Source of the DNA: Glandiceps talaboti
Lineage: Eukaryota > Hemichordata > Enteropneusta > Spengelidae
DNA: 64,000 bases
Direction of reading: 5' to 3'
Assembly (NCBI RefSeq): GCF_964340395.1
Contig: NC_135549.1
Location: 23,121,342 to 23,185,341 of the forward strand
Shown: positions 12,771-27,012 of the stretch, piece after piece
Position numbering within the stretch: position 1 is the stretch's first letter
Layout of the letters: every line of letters starts with the position of its first letter
Program-made: the position numbers and the translations under genes
Notes under the pieces: generated by a model
Told to the model about the DNA's origin: nothing
The model's database searches: none
The model's input: only the letters and a program-made list of their open reading frames with translations

Positions 12771-15215
12771 TTCAAGTAGATATTGGACATGAGTTGTAAG
12801 AAACAAATGACTGCTTTGACATAACTGGTCCAGACAAGTGATATTTTCATGTATATAGTTAGTTTTTTTTTATGTCTTTGACTGATTCAAACCAATAGCT
12901 TCTTGTATATAATGATTTATATCAAGTATTCCACTGCTTACCGGTACGTGTGTCTACACTTCATACAAGTAGCCCCAGCAAAAACAAATAGTGTAAAACC
13001 CCAAATCAAAAAAATCTGAAAGTGGGTCAAAGGTCATGTTTGCTGACCTAGTACTATTGCTAGTGTGCTAATTTCATGGAACAGTGTATTCATGGCAACC
13101 TGGAAAAGCCAAAAGTAAGCAAAAGTGGGTATTTTTTTTTAAGCTAACTGGGTGTGCCTCAGGTGTCTGGCCTATACATGGCTTATGTTTTTAACCAATA
13201 CTTCTTTATATTTGACTTGATAGCAAACCTTCTTTGAAGTCCATTTCAATGAAGGCAGCCTCTCTATAATCAAGTGCCGTTATAGTTACTTGTTTTTACA
13301 TGAATACTTCAGAATATAGCTTAGCCAGAAATTTCAAAAAATAACTTCTCCCTTTAGCTGACTTGAGTTATTTATGGTTACAGTCAGGTTTTAAAATGAG
13401 ATATATGTTGCTATTAAAGTAAGTGAAAATCTGTGTAAAGTATGTTAAAAGAAAAAAAAATGAATGAGCTGGACCTCATTTCAAGATTATAGGATATTGA
13501 CGATATTGTAGTGTTATTTATACTTTGCACAGTGTAGTTGATTTCTCACTTATTTTCATTTGCAAATGTTTTTCATTAGAATTCACATATTTGAAAGAAA
13601 AATTATCATTTTTAAAAAAAATTTCATTATAGTTATTAAACAGTCTGGTCGATATTTAGTCACAAAATACATGAATTGACTAGTTATTGATAAATGGGGG
13701 GGGGGGGGTTAAAGGTCACCTCTCTTTGCAAGCTTATTGAGGGCGCTCTGATGTTTGAACCTCAATGTGCAGATATGGACGTTTGAATACTGAAGTAGTA
13801 TAGTAATATATGATGTACAGTTGAGTTATGTAAATTTTCAGAGATATGATTCTTGGTAAAGGGTAACAAGCTATGCCTCAAACTTCTAAGTACACAGTAA
13901 ACTAGTTAATAGTGTGCACTGCTGAGATGTTTTAATAAGGGTAGTTTTTATAGTCAGGTACTGAACTTCATAACTAAATCATTCATGGTGCTAGCATAAT
14001 CAGTATACACAAATTTTGTGTGCTCCAGAATTCATAAAAGCAATATCTGTAGTAGTCAGCCCTATATGTGCTCTCTGTAACATTGTTTCCTGGTAGAGTG
14101 GAATTTAAACGAAGTACAATTAATATAATAAAAAACTGTAACCTGAATTTCAGCATGTACTTTTTCACTATTATTGGTAATGTCACAGAATGACAACCCT
14201 TAGACTGTTGTACAAGCTAAGACCTATACTATTGTGTGTGTGTGTGTGTATATACTCTGGTTATTGGTTCACCAGATAAATTTGATTCTCTGTTTAGCTG
14301 GTTGATATCACTTTGGTTCATTCTCTTGTGCTTTTGAGTGCCATAGTACGTCTCATTATAGTATGCATAAACATGTGACTGCTAGCCTGGCATTTTACAG
14401 TTTTCCTTGCCAACTTAAGTGAGACTCAATTTATAATTTGACACACCCTGAAACTTGAAGTAAATATACTTCATACATTAAAATGCAGGTATTTAAGAAC
14501 AGTATAGATATATATGTGGTACATCTTTGTTTAATTTCCTTATCTGCTAAATAACGTGACAGTGATTTCACAAAAACTCACCAGGTAGTTTCAAGTCCAG
14601 ATAAAGTTTGTCATAAACCACTGCTACAATACAGCACCCTATATTTGATCAAAGTAACATGATTTGTGATGTGTGATGAAATGTTTTACAAAAAATATCA
14701 TTTATATTGAGCTTTTAAGAGTTTCAATTATTGTGGATAAACGTACTTTAATTTAAACAGAGAAAATGATGGCGTGATTCTGGTTTGATGTCCTCCATGT
14801 GTTGTCATGGAAATGAAGGTGATTAGTAGTCTAGTAGTTGTGTGAATTACTTTGAATATAGACAACGATCCCCCCGCAAAGTGTATTATTATGAGGCTTA
14901 TGTCATAAATATCCATCCAAACACATTTAATGCCTACGTAATGAAAGGTATTGATTCCAAATCCACCTATTAAAGTACCATGCCCTGAGGTATACTGGAT
15001 CACGTGCTGATATTAGTACCCCAAACAATTGATGTAAAGTATGTGACATGTTTGTATTGCCCTGTGTAGCTATACGAGAATTATTACTCTATTTATTTAA
15101 TTTGGCAAATTAGGCATGTCATATTTATTTAAAAGTGACAGAAAAATGATATTCTATGCAGCTATTTGTCTGATCCATTTCCAGACTTCCATACCATTTT
15201 TAGCACAACTGAACT
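12771..15215. other. no gene seen
   Basis: AT-rich sequence with a G run near 13697-13706 and a short (TG)n near 14236. The open frames are short with no recognisable domain. Confidence 0.5.
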
Positions 15216-16470
15216 TGTTCAGTAGTGCTATAGGGATCGCCCGGCGTCTGTCTGTCTGTCTGTGTGTGTGTGTGTGTGTGTGTAAACAACTTAAAGTCAA
15301 AAACCGCTGAACCAATTGCCATGATATTTGATGGGTCCATTACCTTGGGTGTCTAGTTGGGAAATTGTTCAAATCAAAATGATAGCATCACAGGTGTGTG
15401 ATTTGGGTCAAAAAATGTGATTTTTGGTCAAAAAACTTAAACTCAGAAACTACTGGGCAGATTGGTGCGAAATTTGGTGGGAACATTCTTAAGGGGGTGT
15501 AAAGTAAGATTTGTTCATGACATGATGATTCCGTCAGTGATATGCAAATTAGGGCTAAAAATGTGTCTTTTTGGTTGAAAATCTATAATTCCAAAACTAT
15601 TGAGCAGATTGGGCTGAAATTTAATGGGGATGCATCTAGGGATGTATGGACGAAGATATATTAAGCATACAATGATTCCATGAGTGATATGCAAATTAGG
15701 TGTAAGAATGTTCATTTTTGGTCAAAAACTTATATCTCAAAAAAGTACTTGGTCAATGAGTCTGAAACTTGGCGAGATGTTTCTGAAACTGTTATTCTGC
15801 AAATTTTCTTCAAAATATTTTGACAAAATTGGCCCTAGCGACCATGACCACGCCCTTTAGCAACAACCAAATGGCAGTATATTTTGGTCAAATAACAACA
15901 TCATCTGGTAGGCAAGTGAGTAAACATTCAAAAAATGTATGCAAATACCCTAGCAACCATGACCACGCCCATAGCAACAGCCAACCGGTGGTATATTTCA
16001 CAAAGATAGCAACAGGGTTTAATAGACAATTGAATAAACATTCAAAAATTGTATGTAAATTTGCATAGCAACAAGACCACGCCCATGGCAACAGCCAAAT
16101 AATCACGTATATTGCAAAGATAACAACAGGAATAGAAAGACAAATGAATAAACATTCAAAAAATGTATGCAAATACCCTAGTAACCATGACCATGCCCAT
16201 AGCAACAGCCAAACGGTGGTGTATTTCACAAAGATAACAATGGGGTTTAATAGACAATTGAATAAACATTCAAAAAATGTATGTAAATTTGCCAAGCAAC
16301 AAGTCCACGCCCATAGCAACAGCCACATGATCACGTGTATTGCAAAGACAATATCAGGAATTCATACACAAGTGAACAAAAACATATATAAATGTATGCA
16401 AATATATCTAACAACATGACCACGCCCATAGCAACAGCCAAATGATAGCATTTATCGTAAAGATAGCAAC
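15215..16470 (+). repeat. composite interspersed repeat with two tandem sections
   Basis: It starts at gggatcgcccggcgtctgtc followed by (CTGT)n and (GT)n. A section of about 150-bp units follows (each with aaactactgggcagattgg-like text and gatatgcaaattagg). From about 15830 there are about six units of 115-125 bp, each carrying gcaaccatgaccacgcccat and agcaacagccaa, with attcaaaaaatgtatgcaaa between. The same-looking units in both strands' open frames are a by-product. Probably a non-autonomous mobile element with internal tandem repeats; the class is unresolved. Confidence 0.65.
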
Positions 16471-17245
16471 ATGGTTGGATAGGCAACTGGATAGTTATTC
16501 AGCAAATGAACACCTATTGTTAGCATGGACTAGCATATGGATAAACGTTTTAAAAAACTTTACAGTTGTGCTACAACGCCATTGGCGGTATTTTTAACGG
16601 ATAGTTTGTTCCCGTTTGGGCTATAACAGCTGTTGGTGTAGATTAAATTATTACGACACCCCTCTTGTGTTTATTGTCATTCAATAAATCTATGTTGTTA
16701 GATTGAGTTGTGGTCATGCTATATAATATAAATTTAGTTATCACCCAGTATATTTAAAAACATTGGTCTTGTTATCAGGAATTTCATTGTTACGAAAATA
16801 CACAATTTGTTTTAAAATGTCAATGGAATTAGTGGAAGTATGATGACTTGGTCCTAATAGCATACATGATATTCTAGATCTATCATAACTAAGAGGTTTT
16901 AAAGTAACTACGTTTTGGAACAACACACCCCCCTCCCCCTCCCCCCCCCCACACACACACACACACCCCTCCCCACCAGACAGGTTCACAGTAAAAATGG
17001 TACAATGTTTTGTTGAGTATCTTCTTTGTGTCGTGGTTCCCTAGAACTTGTCATATTTGTAGAAGTACCTTTGGACTTTAGCAAACCTTGGCCTAAACAG
17101 GCTTAGTACAGACTCCAATAATTTTGATACTGTCAATATGAGTGTTACTCTCCTGTAACCAGCTCACTCAGTTGCACAAAGAATGTATATGTTCAAGCTC
17201 TTTCCTTCCCCATGATTTGCAGGCAATAATGACCAAGTACTGCAA

Positions 17246-17905
17246 CTGGCAGATTTCATCTTAGCCTGTCAATGCTATATTAAAACATGTATGAAGGTCA
17301 GTAAGACTGATCACAAGGTTTCATGTTGAGATAGACACATCAAAGATAACAAACAAACATCCCTTACAGTGTCTGCTCTGTAGACACATCAAAGATAACA
17401 AACAAATATCCCTTACACAGTGTCTGCTCTGTAGACACATCAAAGATAACAAACAAACATCCCTTACACAGTGTCTGCTCTGTAGACACAATACTGATAA
17501 CACACAAGCATCCCTTACACAGTGTCTGCTCTGTAGACACAACAAAGATAACACACAAACATCCCTTACACAGTGTCTGCTCTGTAGACACAATAAAGAT
17601 AACACACAAACATCCCTTACACAGTGTCTGCTCTGTAGACACAATAAAGATAACACACAAACATCCCTTACACAGTGTCTGCTCTGTAGATGCATCAAAG
17701 ATAATATACAGACATCCCTTACAAAATGTCTGCTCTGTATTTTTGTTCACAATAACAAAAACAAATGTAACAAAATAGAGCAGACATGGTCTAAGTGATG
17801 TTTTTTATATATTTGTTGTGTCTATCTCAACATGAAACCTTGTGATCAGTCTTGATACAATGATTAATGGCATTTGCAAGCTAAGATGAAATCTCCTGTA
17901 GTTTG
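17246..17905. repeat. inverted-repeat element enclosing a 51-bp tandem array
   Basis: A perfect 37-bp inverted repeat (17303-17339 and 17817-17853) lies within longer imperfect arms (about 17246-17339 and 17817-17900; both outer parts contain agatttcatcttagc). Between them are about eight 51-bp units at 17330-17740, each with catcccttacacagtgtctg and ctctgtagacac. The unit length is divisible by 3, which explains the repetitive Cys-rich frames on the - strand. It looks like a foldback/MITE-type element with an internal minisatellite. Confidence 0.7.
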
Positions 17906-20900
17906 AGATAAAAAAAAACAGTCATACTGGTGTTTTTTTGATCACACACACACACACAAAAAAAAAATCCGTGTTTGCCATAATGCTTTCATATTGCATG
18001 TAAGTGTCCATCCTGACACTGAGTGCCAATAAAGCTGAATTGATTTCATCTCAACAACCGCTGTCACCGTATCTAATCGTCAATTCATACCCAGCTTGCA
18101 TTGTTAAGTACTTTCAGTAAAAAATATACTCCACTTAAAGTGGACAGTGCAGTTATTTTGTGATGTATGAACAGAATGGCATACAATACTTTGATTGGTA
18201 CTCAGCATAAGTTATTGCTTTATGTATAATATATATATATGGCTTGTATTCAGTTTGCACTAGGTCTGTGACATACATACAACTCACTTTTCACCCAGTA
18301 CATATTTAAACTTGTTCAGACTTTATGATCAAAATGTGTCCTTAAAGGGGCACAGACTGTAACTTTGTTGTCTTTGAGGTTTTCTTTTGTTTCATGTTGA
18401 ACAATGTGTATGTTATCCCTACAGCTAGCATATGTTGAATCTTATCTAGTAACTGGTACTTCTCTCCAGATATTTATATCTCATATAGTGACATTATGGC
18501 GTAATTTTTTAGGTTACCAATAAATTTGAAAAATACCAAACTTTAGGTTCACTAAGCTCTTTCTGCATATTAATCATCTAGTGCACCTTTAGAACTTGTG
18601 TGTCATCTCAGATTGACATCAAGGTTAGTAAATGCAATTATTGTGTATTTGCATGTTGTATACTGATTTTAGTTAAGTATGGGATCTCAGTAACAGGCTG
18701 TATCACTTGAACCATTATATGTATTTAAGTTTTAACCCAGTATATAGTAGTCTAGTTCCTATACTTGCTATGATCATCTCCACCGTATAGTCAAATGGCT
18801 TTCTATAGTACAACATTCTGTTCTTGCCACCAATAGTGTTACTTTTATACATTTGGAGCATTGATATAAACGTGATGGTGTTATCACATGCTCACATGAT
18901 TTACTTTCAAAACTTGAGGTTGAGTTTGTAGTAACCTGAACAAAGTAACCAATTACCACTGCCCATCAGTGTGTGATGGATTACTACTGACCTGCGCTGT
19001 CCATTTTTTCCGCAGCAGGAGATCGAGCTAGATGTTTGGTAGAACGCGTCCATTTAGCTATATATGTGGAGAGAGAGAGAGAGAGAGAGCGCAAGATCAT
19101 AGAAAAGGAAAACAGATGCATGTTTAGTAACTAGACTAAGTATAAAGAAACTATAACTCCACTATACATTGCTTTGTTATCACAAACACAAAGTATTAAA
19201 ATAAAAATCTTAAAAAATCATTGAAGTGTAATGAATAGAAGGATGTAGACCTTGGCCTGTAAACATTATACTTGACTTAGTAATTGAAAAACTTTAATTT
19301 AACTAAAGTCGTGGTTTAGGTCTGTCTTGTCAAACTTTGGTGTCAAACAGACTCATTACATATTTAATATGGGGAACAACTGTTACTCTGCATGGAGCCA
19401 ACTCACAACAAGTGCATAAAAACTATTCTACCCAAGCGATTTCCTGTACTGTGTTTAGTGTAATGAGCTCCATTTGATGGCTTAGATGAGAAAGAGCTGC
19501 CACATTGCCAGCAGATTAATGTTAGATTGATTTCACTCATGTTGTAATGAGTCATGAAAGAACCAGGCCACTTGTACAGCTGTGAAAATGTGATATTCAT
19601 CATGTACATTTCGGCTTGCATTGCATGTGTTAGTACATAATTTGCTGTGGTCTATCCAGCTGGGGGCCATAGTTTAATATTATATGGAATCTCCTTTCCT
19701 CATGTGGCTGCACTCCTTGTACTTCAGTGTGACGACGAAGAAACTAATATCCTGCATGCCACCTGAGAATTATACTTGGTGTACTAGGGCGGTTGAAGGT
19801 TTAATCTCCACTTTGTATCTTTACTGTACGTTTGAATGCAGTCTTGAGTTTGTACACATTTTAGTTATTCACATGTAGTCGCCCATTATGCAGTCAGAAA
19901 TTCACAACCAATGACTGATCAAGGCACATAAAGCAAATGAACTTGGTATTCATCAAGTTTAACTTTAAAAGGAATTTGTTAAGTTATCTTTGATATTATT
20001 TTTGCGTTCTTTTTTTTTTTTCATCCAGTCACAATTGCATGTTGAAATTAAGACACTGGTGATATTACCGTCTGCTGCAAAGTGAAGGTACACTGGTGTT
20101 GCACATTCTTAAATTTAAATTGGAGAGAAGGCTCAATTCAGAAAGTTATCCCTAATTTCTAATTTCTAAGAATTTAGTTCAAAGTGCCAATACCAAATGA
20201 TGGAACAATCAGTCTATACAGCATTTAGTTTTAAGTTTAGTTTTTAAAAAAGAGAATCAGAAAATATTTTAAGCAAGTTTTATTTTGTACATGGTTCATT
20301 TGCATTGGTATTCCATCACGCGGAAAGAGTTTCAGGAAAGCAATCCATAACATTTTAATTTCCTAGTTGAGTTGTGGCATTTTCTGTTGAAAACCAAAGT
20401 GGTCCAACATTTCAGGCATCCTAGTCAGTAATCATGTGTTTTAAATAATTTCAAATTCTGTAGAAAAGACAATGAAATACAACTGTAGATTTCTTTACAA
20501 TCATTGTATTTCAAAACTTTAAATGTTGTGCAAAATTCATTAAGAAATTTTTTTTCAGCTGAAAGTGATGGCGGTGTCTTGTGTCTCCTTTCTTGAACCG
20601 TAAATAGATATTTTCACTAGCAGGCAGCAATGACCAAATATGGAATTAGTGATTGATATGGTAATTTGTTGACATTTACAGTCATGTGACATACAGCCCA
20701 AGAAATGATTGGCTGTTAAAGAAGTCATGTGAGATAATCCCTGTGTAGTGATTGGTCATTAAATTGTGTGCATCAAAAGCAACTCTGTGCCTCATGCATG
20801 GTGTAACCAATAGATTAGATACTAAAAAAATGGTGCTCCAGCTAAAAAAGACAGTGAAGTACCCTTTAAATATTATCAAAAAAAAAATAAACTGATGCAA

Positions 20901-21940
20901 ATACCCTCCATTGTGTACATATTGTTTTTAAAGTTGTTCAATTTTTTTGTTGGTACAGAATTCCAGTTGAAATGTAGTTTTGACAATAAATAGAGGAATG
21001 ATTTTTAGTACATCGTAGTGGACAGGAAGACTTACAGTCTTCATTTTGTTAAAGGACATTGCTGTAAATAGACATAAACCACAATTTGTTGTGATTGGGA
21101 ATGTATACAAGTCAAAAAATTTCTTTTTGTCTGTCTTATGCCGTTGTAAACTTTGTCTTCATAGATGATAATATGATATTGTCGATTCATAATGAAATGT
21201 TTTTTCATTATTATTTGAACCTTCTGGAAATGCTGAAAATAAAAAATGTGAAGGGAGGACTTGTGTACTGTGTGATTTTTTTCTTGGACACTTTTAGCTT
21301 TCTTTGCTTCATAGTCAGCACTGTCCAGAGAGGTGACCATAAATTCCACCTGTCTCCATGTCCCTATCATAGGGATGTGTAGTATTTCTTAGATTGCTGT
21401 TTTCCTTGTCTACAGGCTATAAAGGTAACGACGTTTTGACTATAATTTCCTACCTGTGAGGAAATATGTTACATCTACTAGTAATAGATTGATACATTTG
21501 TAGCACCGGAATTCGTATATTTTTCTTAAGATAATGGCAATCTAAGCAATAACATGTGCCCCTGTGGTCCCTATATATGCATCCCTGCTCATCTGTATCT
21601 CTTTGTTGTTTATTCCCACAACACTTGTACTGAGCAAACCTTCTAATGTTACATTCGATTGATCACTTTGGTTTGTTGATACCAGTACTAGTATTTATTT
21701 TACATTGGTATTTTTTATATCTACACATACCATGTAGTAGCACACATACATGTAAAACAGCATCCCATATCTAGATTTCATGAAATCTGAACTATGCGAG
21801 AGAAGGAGTAGTAGAGTTCCCTTATTGGAATGTACTTTTTGAAGCGACTACGTAACTTTCGTCAGAATCATTCAGACGTCATTAGTGTAATGATATTATG
21901 CCATTTGGTCACAGTAGTCGCTTCGAAAACTAGATTCCAA
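17906..21940. other. no gene seen
   Basis: AT-rich sequence with a CA/A-rich patch near 17943, an AATAAA hexamer at about 18028 without an assignable gene, and a short (GA)n at about 19070. Open frames are short and unconvincing. Confidence 0.45.
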
Positions 21941-21942
21941 TT

Positions 21943-21966
21943 ACTTTTACTACTACTACTACTACG

Positions 21967-22016
<50 letters not shown>

Positions 22017-22019
22017 ATG

Positions 22020-22060
<41 letters not shown>

Positions 22061-22085
22061 TACTACTACTACTACTACTACTATA
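21943..22085. repeat. (TAC)n trinucleotide repeat
   Basis: Nearly continuous tac/act repeats. The poly-Leu/Tyr frame is an artefact. Confidence 0.95.
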
Positions 22086-22392
22086 TACGATAGAGTCAAG
22101 TATCAATTTATATTCTACTATAACTACTTAACACATACTGTAACTATAGAAAAGGTGGTGGTTTAAATCTTGATCTAGTGAGACACCTTCTATGTTAGCT
22201 AAAACAACTAGTGGTCTAGTCACCTTCTCAGCTGATGTATGAAATCAATTTCTTTTGGAGTCAATGCCAACACTAAAGAGGAAAAACGTGAGGAAGGGAC
22301 ATCGACTTGATTCACTAGTACATTTGTGTATGCATATAGACACAAATAATCCCCCGGCCAAATTTCAGTACTTACATTTTGTGTGCAATACG

Positions 22393-22414
22393 AGGCATAC
22401 ATACATACATACAT

Positions 22415-22450
<36 letters not shown>

Positions 22451-22500
22451 TCACTCACACTCACTCACTCACTCACTCACTCACTCACTCACTTACTCAC
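22393..22500. repeat. compound (ATAC)n(AC)n(TCAC)n microsatellite
   Basis: Three adjoining simple repeats of related motif, suggesting slippage from one founder tract. Confidence 0.95.
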
Positions 22501-23394
22501 TTAACTTAGCAGATCAACAAAGGATATTTTTGTAGTAGGAAGTCTGCTGTATGAAGTGCTTATTGTAAGCATATTACCCCCATTTTCACATAGTTCGATA
22601 GTAGTACTTACTTAGATATAATCACACCTCGTTTCAGGAGATCGATTCAACAACTATGAAACGCACAGTCCGTGTAGTGATGATTGCTTATTAATTATTT
22701 TCTTTCCCTTGTGTTGTGCTAGAGTAGAAACTGCTCAGTACTGTATAGTTTAAAATTCGATATTCTGAATCAGGAATCATTGGTCATTTCATAAACTGTA
22801 ACAGTTACATGATATTTAATACATGTTATGAGACGCTTTGAAATACCACACTTGTAACTAAACTTTCGATTACCCAGGATTTCAAATTGTACAATGCCGA
22901 ATACTTTGAGACATTTTAGGGCAACGTTATGATCTGCAGACATCAGACAGTAGTCAAACAGTAGGGTTATAAAAGTTAACAGCCTTGTAAGTACGGCACA
23001 GTATGTTTATGTACCTCTGTAATAGAAGGATAGCATTTCATCGCCATTTCAGGACAACAATTTGAATTCTCAGACGGTGTTTTATTATCCCTGATGTGAC
23101 CAGCAATCTTTCCTTTACGACATTTCACGCTTGTAATCCAGTTAAATGGGCTCGTTCCGACCGTTTGTTAATCCTTATATCTTTTCTGGCCGTACTAATT
23201 TCCGAGCCATGTAAGCTAATTACCGGCCGATTTTTTCCCCAAACTTGGTACAAAGATTAGATGCTGTTGTGAACATAGACACGGTTCCCCCCCCCCCCCA
23301 AAGCTTGAGCAAATTTGGCCTAAAGGCGACCATTATTGTCGTAAGAGGGAACACTTTTTGTTTCAATATCTAAAAAAAGGAACAATACACGAAA

Positions 23395-23570
23395 AATAGA
23401 TTAGTAAAAAATATACAAAGAAAGTATGCAAATTAACTTGGCATATTACCACATACAGTAAAAAATATACAAAGAAAGTATGCAGATTAACTGGGCATAT
23501 TACCACATACAGTAAAAAATATACAAAGAAAGTATGCAAATTAACTGGGCATATTACCACACACACAGTA
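23395..23570. repeat. three copies of a 54-bp tandem repeat
   Basis: Units contain atacaaagaaagtatgca, then aattaactgggcatattacc and acatacagt. The array abuts the MITE at 23575. Confidence 0.85.
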
Positions 23571-23574
23571 ATAA

Positions 23575-23944
23575 GGTCTAAAAAATAATTGTTTGGTTCC
23601 GGTTACCCGACCCCACCTAGTTTTTCACTGCCGACCCTAAACTTTTTTACGTATTCGAAAAGAAAATAATAACATTGCAAAAATTCTGAGGTCTCATAGA
23701 AATAGTGGATGTGGAAACTGACATCAATTTAAAAAAAAAAATAAAACTGTTCTTCCAATCTGTAATGGTTGTACATCTGATAGGAAGAAATAAATATCAC
23801 AGAGACCATTTGGAAAGCAATGGGAAACCTGAACTAGACACTCACACATGAAAAAAAATATATAATAATTTTTTTTTAAATCTACCTATCACACCTATTC
23901 TAAAATTGAGCGTAATCGGAACCACACTATTTTTTTATTAGGCC
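23575..23944 (+). mobile_element. PIF/Harbinger-like MITE, copy 2
   Basis: A 370-bp copy in the same orientation as 7048-7416. It begins GGTCTAAAAAATAATTG, ends TTTATTAGGCC and is flanked by TAA at 23572-23574 and 23945-23947. Internal blocks such as atctgataggaagaaataaa are shared with copy 1. Confidence 0.75.
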
Positions 23945-24929
23945 TAACTTGAATTAACAAATTTATTTCTGATCAAACGTATCTTTCTTATTAAGTAGGA
24001 CACATACTTCTTACGACCGGATCAGATTTGACCTTGACGTTCAAGACAATTCCAATGTCAATCGTCTCACCGTCTCTGACTAATATAAGAAGCTATATTG
24101 CTACTGTTGTATGTAATATCAAATTTCACTTATTTACTTGGGCTGGCCATGGTACAGAGATGACATCAGGTTTCAGATGAGACTCAGAAACTTGATTCAC
24201 TTGACTAAATATAAATAATTTCTGAGATTTTTTTACACTTTTATAGAAAAATATTGGGATTTAATATGAAGCTTCGGTATGTGATTCTTAAAAAGACACA
24301 GCATCGTTGTCGAAAACTGTCCTTTTCTTTGGGCAGCCCGCTATAAACCTTTAAAACATGAGTATGACGCGGTAATGAATATTTCGTGGACACTCAAAAG
24401 CTCGCAGTGTAGTCTACATTACAGCTCCCGAATGACTGCAATATGCAAAAAGAGAAAAATTTTACACGTACTTTCCTAAAATCACACAGTCGTATGTTTT
24501 TATTAACAAGTATTGAGAAGGGTTCCAACTTTTTCGGAGCATCATTTTTAACCAGGGATTTTTGTATCGCTTCAGGTCTTTTGCTAAAATTGATGCCGTG
24601 GTATGTATTCACACATCTCTACGCATCTGTTTCTAATATCAAACTTTGTCATAATTCTTTACGAGAGGCAGGCAACGGCGACAAATTACCAACACATGTA
24701 AAAAAATATTATTTCGGCTTCATGCAAGTTTTATTATGGACAAGTTGGAAACCACCGGCTAACATGAATGGAACATGTACCGACACTATGATATGTATGA
24801 ACTATATATGACTGTACATTGAGATGAAGATTGGTGGTCTGAAAATGAACTGATGTCCGATTTTAACTTGAAGGAAGTGTGTCAAATTTTTTCGTGATTT
24901 TAACTGATAGGCCTAATGAGCGAATGAAT

Positions 24930-24974
24930 GAATGGACAAATGAAACAATGAATGAATGAATGAATGAATAGATG

Positions 24975-25048
<74 letters not shown>
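24930..25048. repeat. (GAAT)n then (AATC)n microsatellite
   Basis: Two adjoining tetranucleotide tracts. Confidence 0.95.
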
Positions 25049-25049
<1 letters not shown>

Positions 25050-26671
25050 GACATTCAGCAAATCTGTAATTCGGTGAATGTGCGAATGAATTAATTGTTG
25101 GCTATGGGTTGCCACATGTCAATAAATGGGTGAAGGTAGATTTCGATGTTTGGATAAATAAATATTCAAATAAACGAATATGTAACACGAATAAACATTG
25201 ATAAATTTATGAATGAATGAATGAATGAATGAATGAATGACTATTATTACCTTTCCTTCAGGGTTACGTCTTCATTTCATTTAGCTTAAACCTACCGCTG
25301 CCTCCTTGTTCAAAATTTACTGATCTTTACTCGTTTTTTATAGGCTTCAACGAATGACAGTACTGCAATAAGTGTACACGTCAATGTGATAACTGTTTTT
25401 ATGATTCAAAGTGATGAATTTACGAGAAAAGTTAAATTGCATAATGAATGGAGAAGTCGACATCAATGGTCACAGCACCACAGTGAGATGATATATGTAG
25501 TCATGTCAGCACACTGCCCCTCTCGCTGTAATGTCTGCCATGAATCATCATCGTGATGTAGAGGTCACGAAGTCAATGTCAATCAGATGTATGATCTAGA
25601 AACAGAAAGTTCGTCACTGCCGTATCAGCGCAGAATCAGCCAGGGTCGTCCACTCACTGCATCTTGAAAGGAGAAGGTACGTACGCTTCTTTCGCTTCTG
25701 ATTCATTCAAAGACGATAGAAGGTTATTAACGGAAAGGGCAATTACACGTCTTGTCCTTTCTGTAAAAGAACGGTTTGATAAATTCAAGAATATTTTACT
25801 TATTTTAACAGCATACTACATATTAGAATATCATGCACAGAGTATGTAAAGTGGTGATGACATGCGTATGAGCCGTTTACAGGATTTTTCTCTCAGTATA
25901 TTTACACAGACGGCTATTTCACTGAAACACAACCGTGGAGAGGTTAACGACAAAACAAAGTGCGTATCTCATCCTTAGGGTAAAACAAAACGGTTTGATA
26001 AATTCAAGAAAACTTTTACGAGGTAATATATATACATCACGTGTGTAGAATATACAAACACATCATGTATCGAGAATACGAAGTTACGGTGAATGACACG
26101 AATGTAAGCTGTTCACATAGTTTATTAAAACGTGACGACTAGAGATCTTCGAATATTAAAAGATCGCCGAATGTCTGGTTTGATGACAAGATATGGGTAC
26201 ACGCTGTTATGCTGTAAAACTACGGAGAGAAGATTTGGCACAAACGCCAAATATCTGACTTACACTAAGAGGAAAAAGAATAAGACGTTTTCAATTTTGT
26301 GAACAACAATAACAGCAATGATGGCTTTTTTTTACAAGCGTAGTAGTCACGAAACTTGAAAGCAAGCCAATACCGACATTTATTGGTTTCTTCTGCTGTG
26401 CAGTTGCGTTAAAAAGCGTGAGCATACCAGAGTGAGTTGTTTATGCACCAGTTGAAATGTTGTGACAGCCCAGGGTCAATAAAGCACGAAGGCCAGTTTC
26501 TGCAGAGGTTATGCAAAGGAATCTGGTGCTGGGTCATTTAGAAATTGACATTAAAGTCATCAGCATGTATAGTGAAATGTTTATGCCCGTCAGCAATTGT
26601 GAAGTTACAATTTTATACGTACCGTGACTAAACATGGATTTATGAAACATCCCATCCAAACATTCTCCTAA

Positions 26672-27012
26672 GGGCGAAAAAAAAATAATTGTATGTTTCC
26701 GATAACTTGGCATCAGAAAATAGTGTAGGTAGATCGGGGTTTTATTTTATTTTATTTCAACTTTTTGTTTTTGTTTTTGAAAAATATTGCTTCGACTCAA
26801 AACCAAACGAAGTGTTGAATTGGTCAGAATACCTCTTCTGTGATAGGTTGATGAAATATGTACAGACATAGCTGGGGAAAGAAAAAAAGATGTACATGGA
26901 GGTCAAGAACACAAAGAAATTTTTGTATTTTAAAAACTGTTTAAAAACTGTTTAGTGTCGGAGACTTAAACCAGGGTCGGTCAGATTATCGGAAACACAC
27001 CATTTTATTCTT
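26672..27012. mobile_element. TIR element related to the GGCC/Harbinger-like MITEs (diverged)
   Basis: The left end reads TAAGGGCGAAAAAAAAATAA, followed by tgtttccgataac. The right end holds attatcggaaacacacc, an inverted match to the left end. The outermost right terminus is degraded, so the target duplication cannot be confirmed. A similar left end occurs near 57411 (ggcgaaaaaaatagtatgtg). Confidence 0.45.

Noticed and set aside
17321-17750. CRISPR-like regular repeats, and repetitive Cys-rich frames on the - strand
   Set aside because: Units are head-to-tail 51-bp repeats without unique spacers, in a eukaryotic genome; frames persist because 51 is divisible by 3.
18024-18035. AATAAA as the 3' end of the first gene
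   Set aside because: It is almost 6 kb beyond the stop codon, with several mobile elements in between; no evidence that the transcript reaches it.
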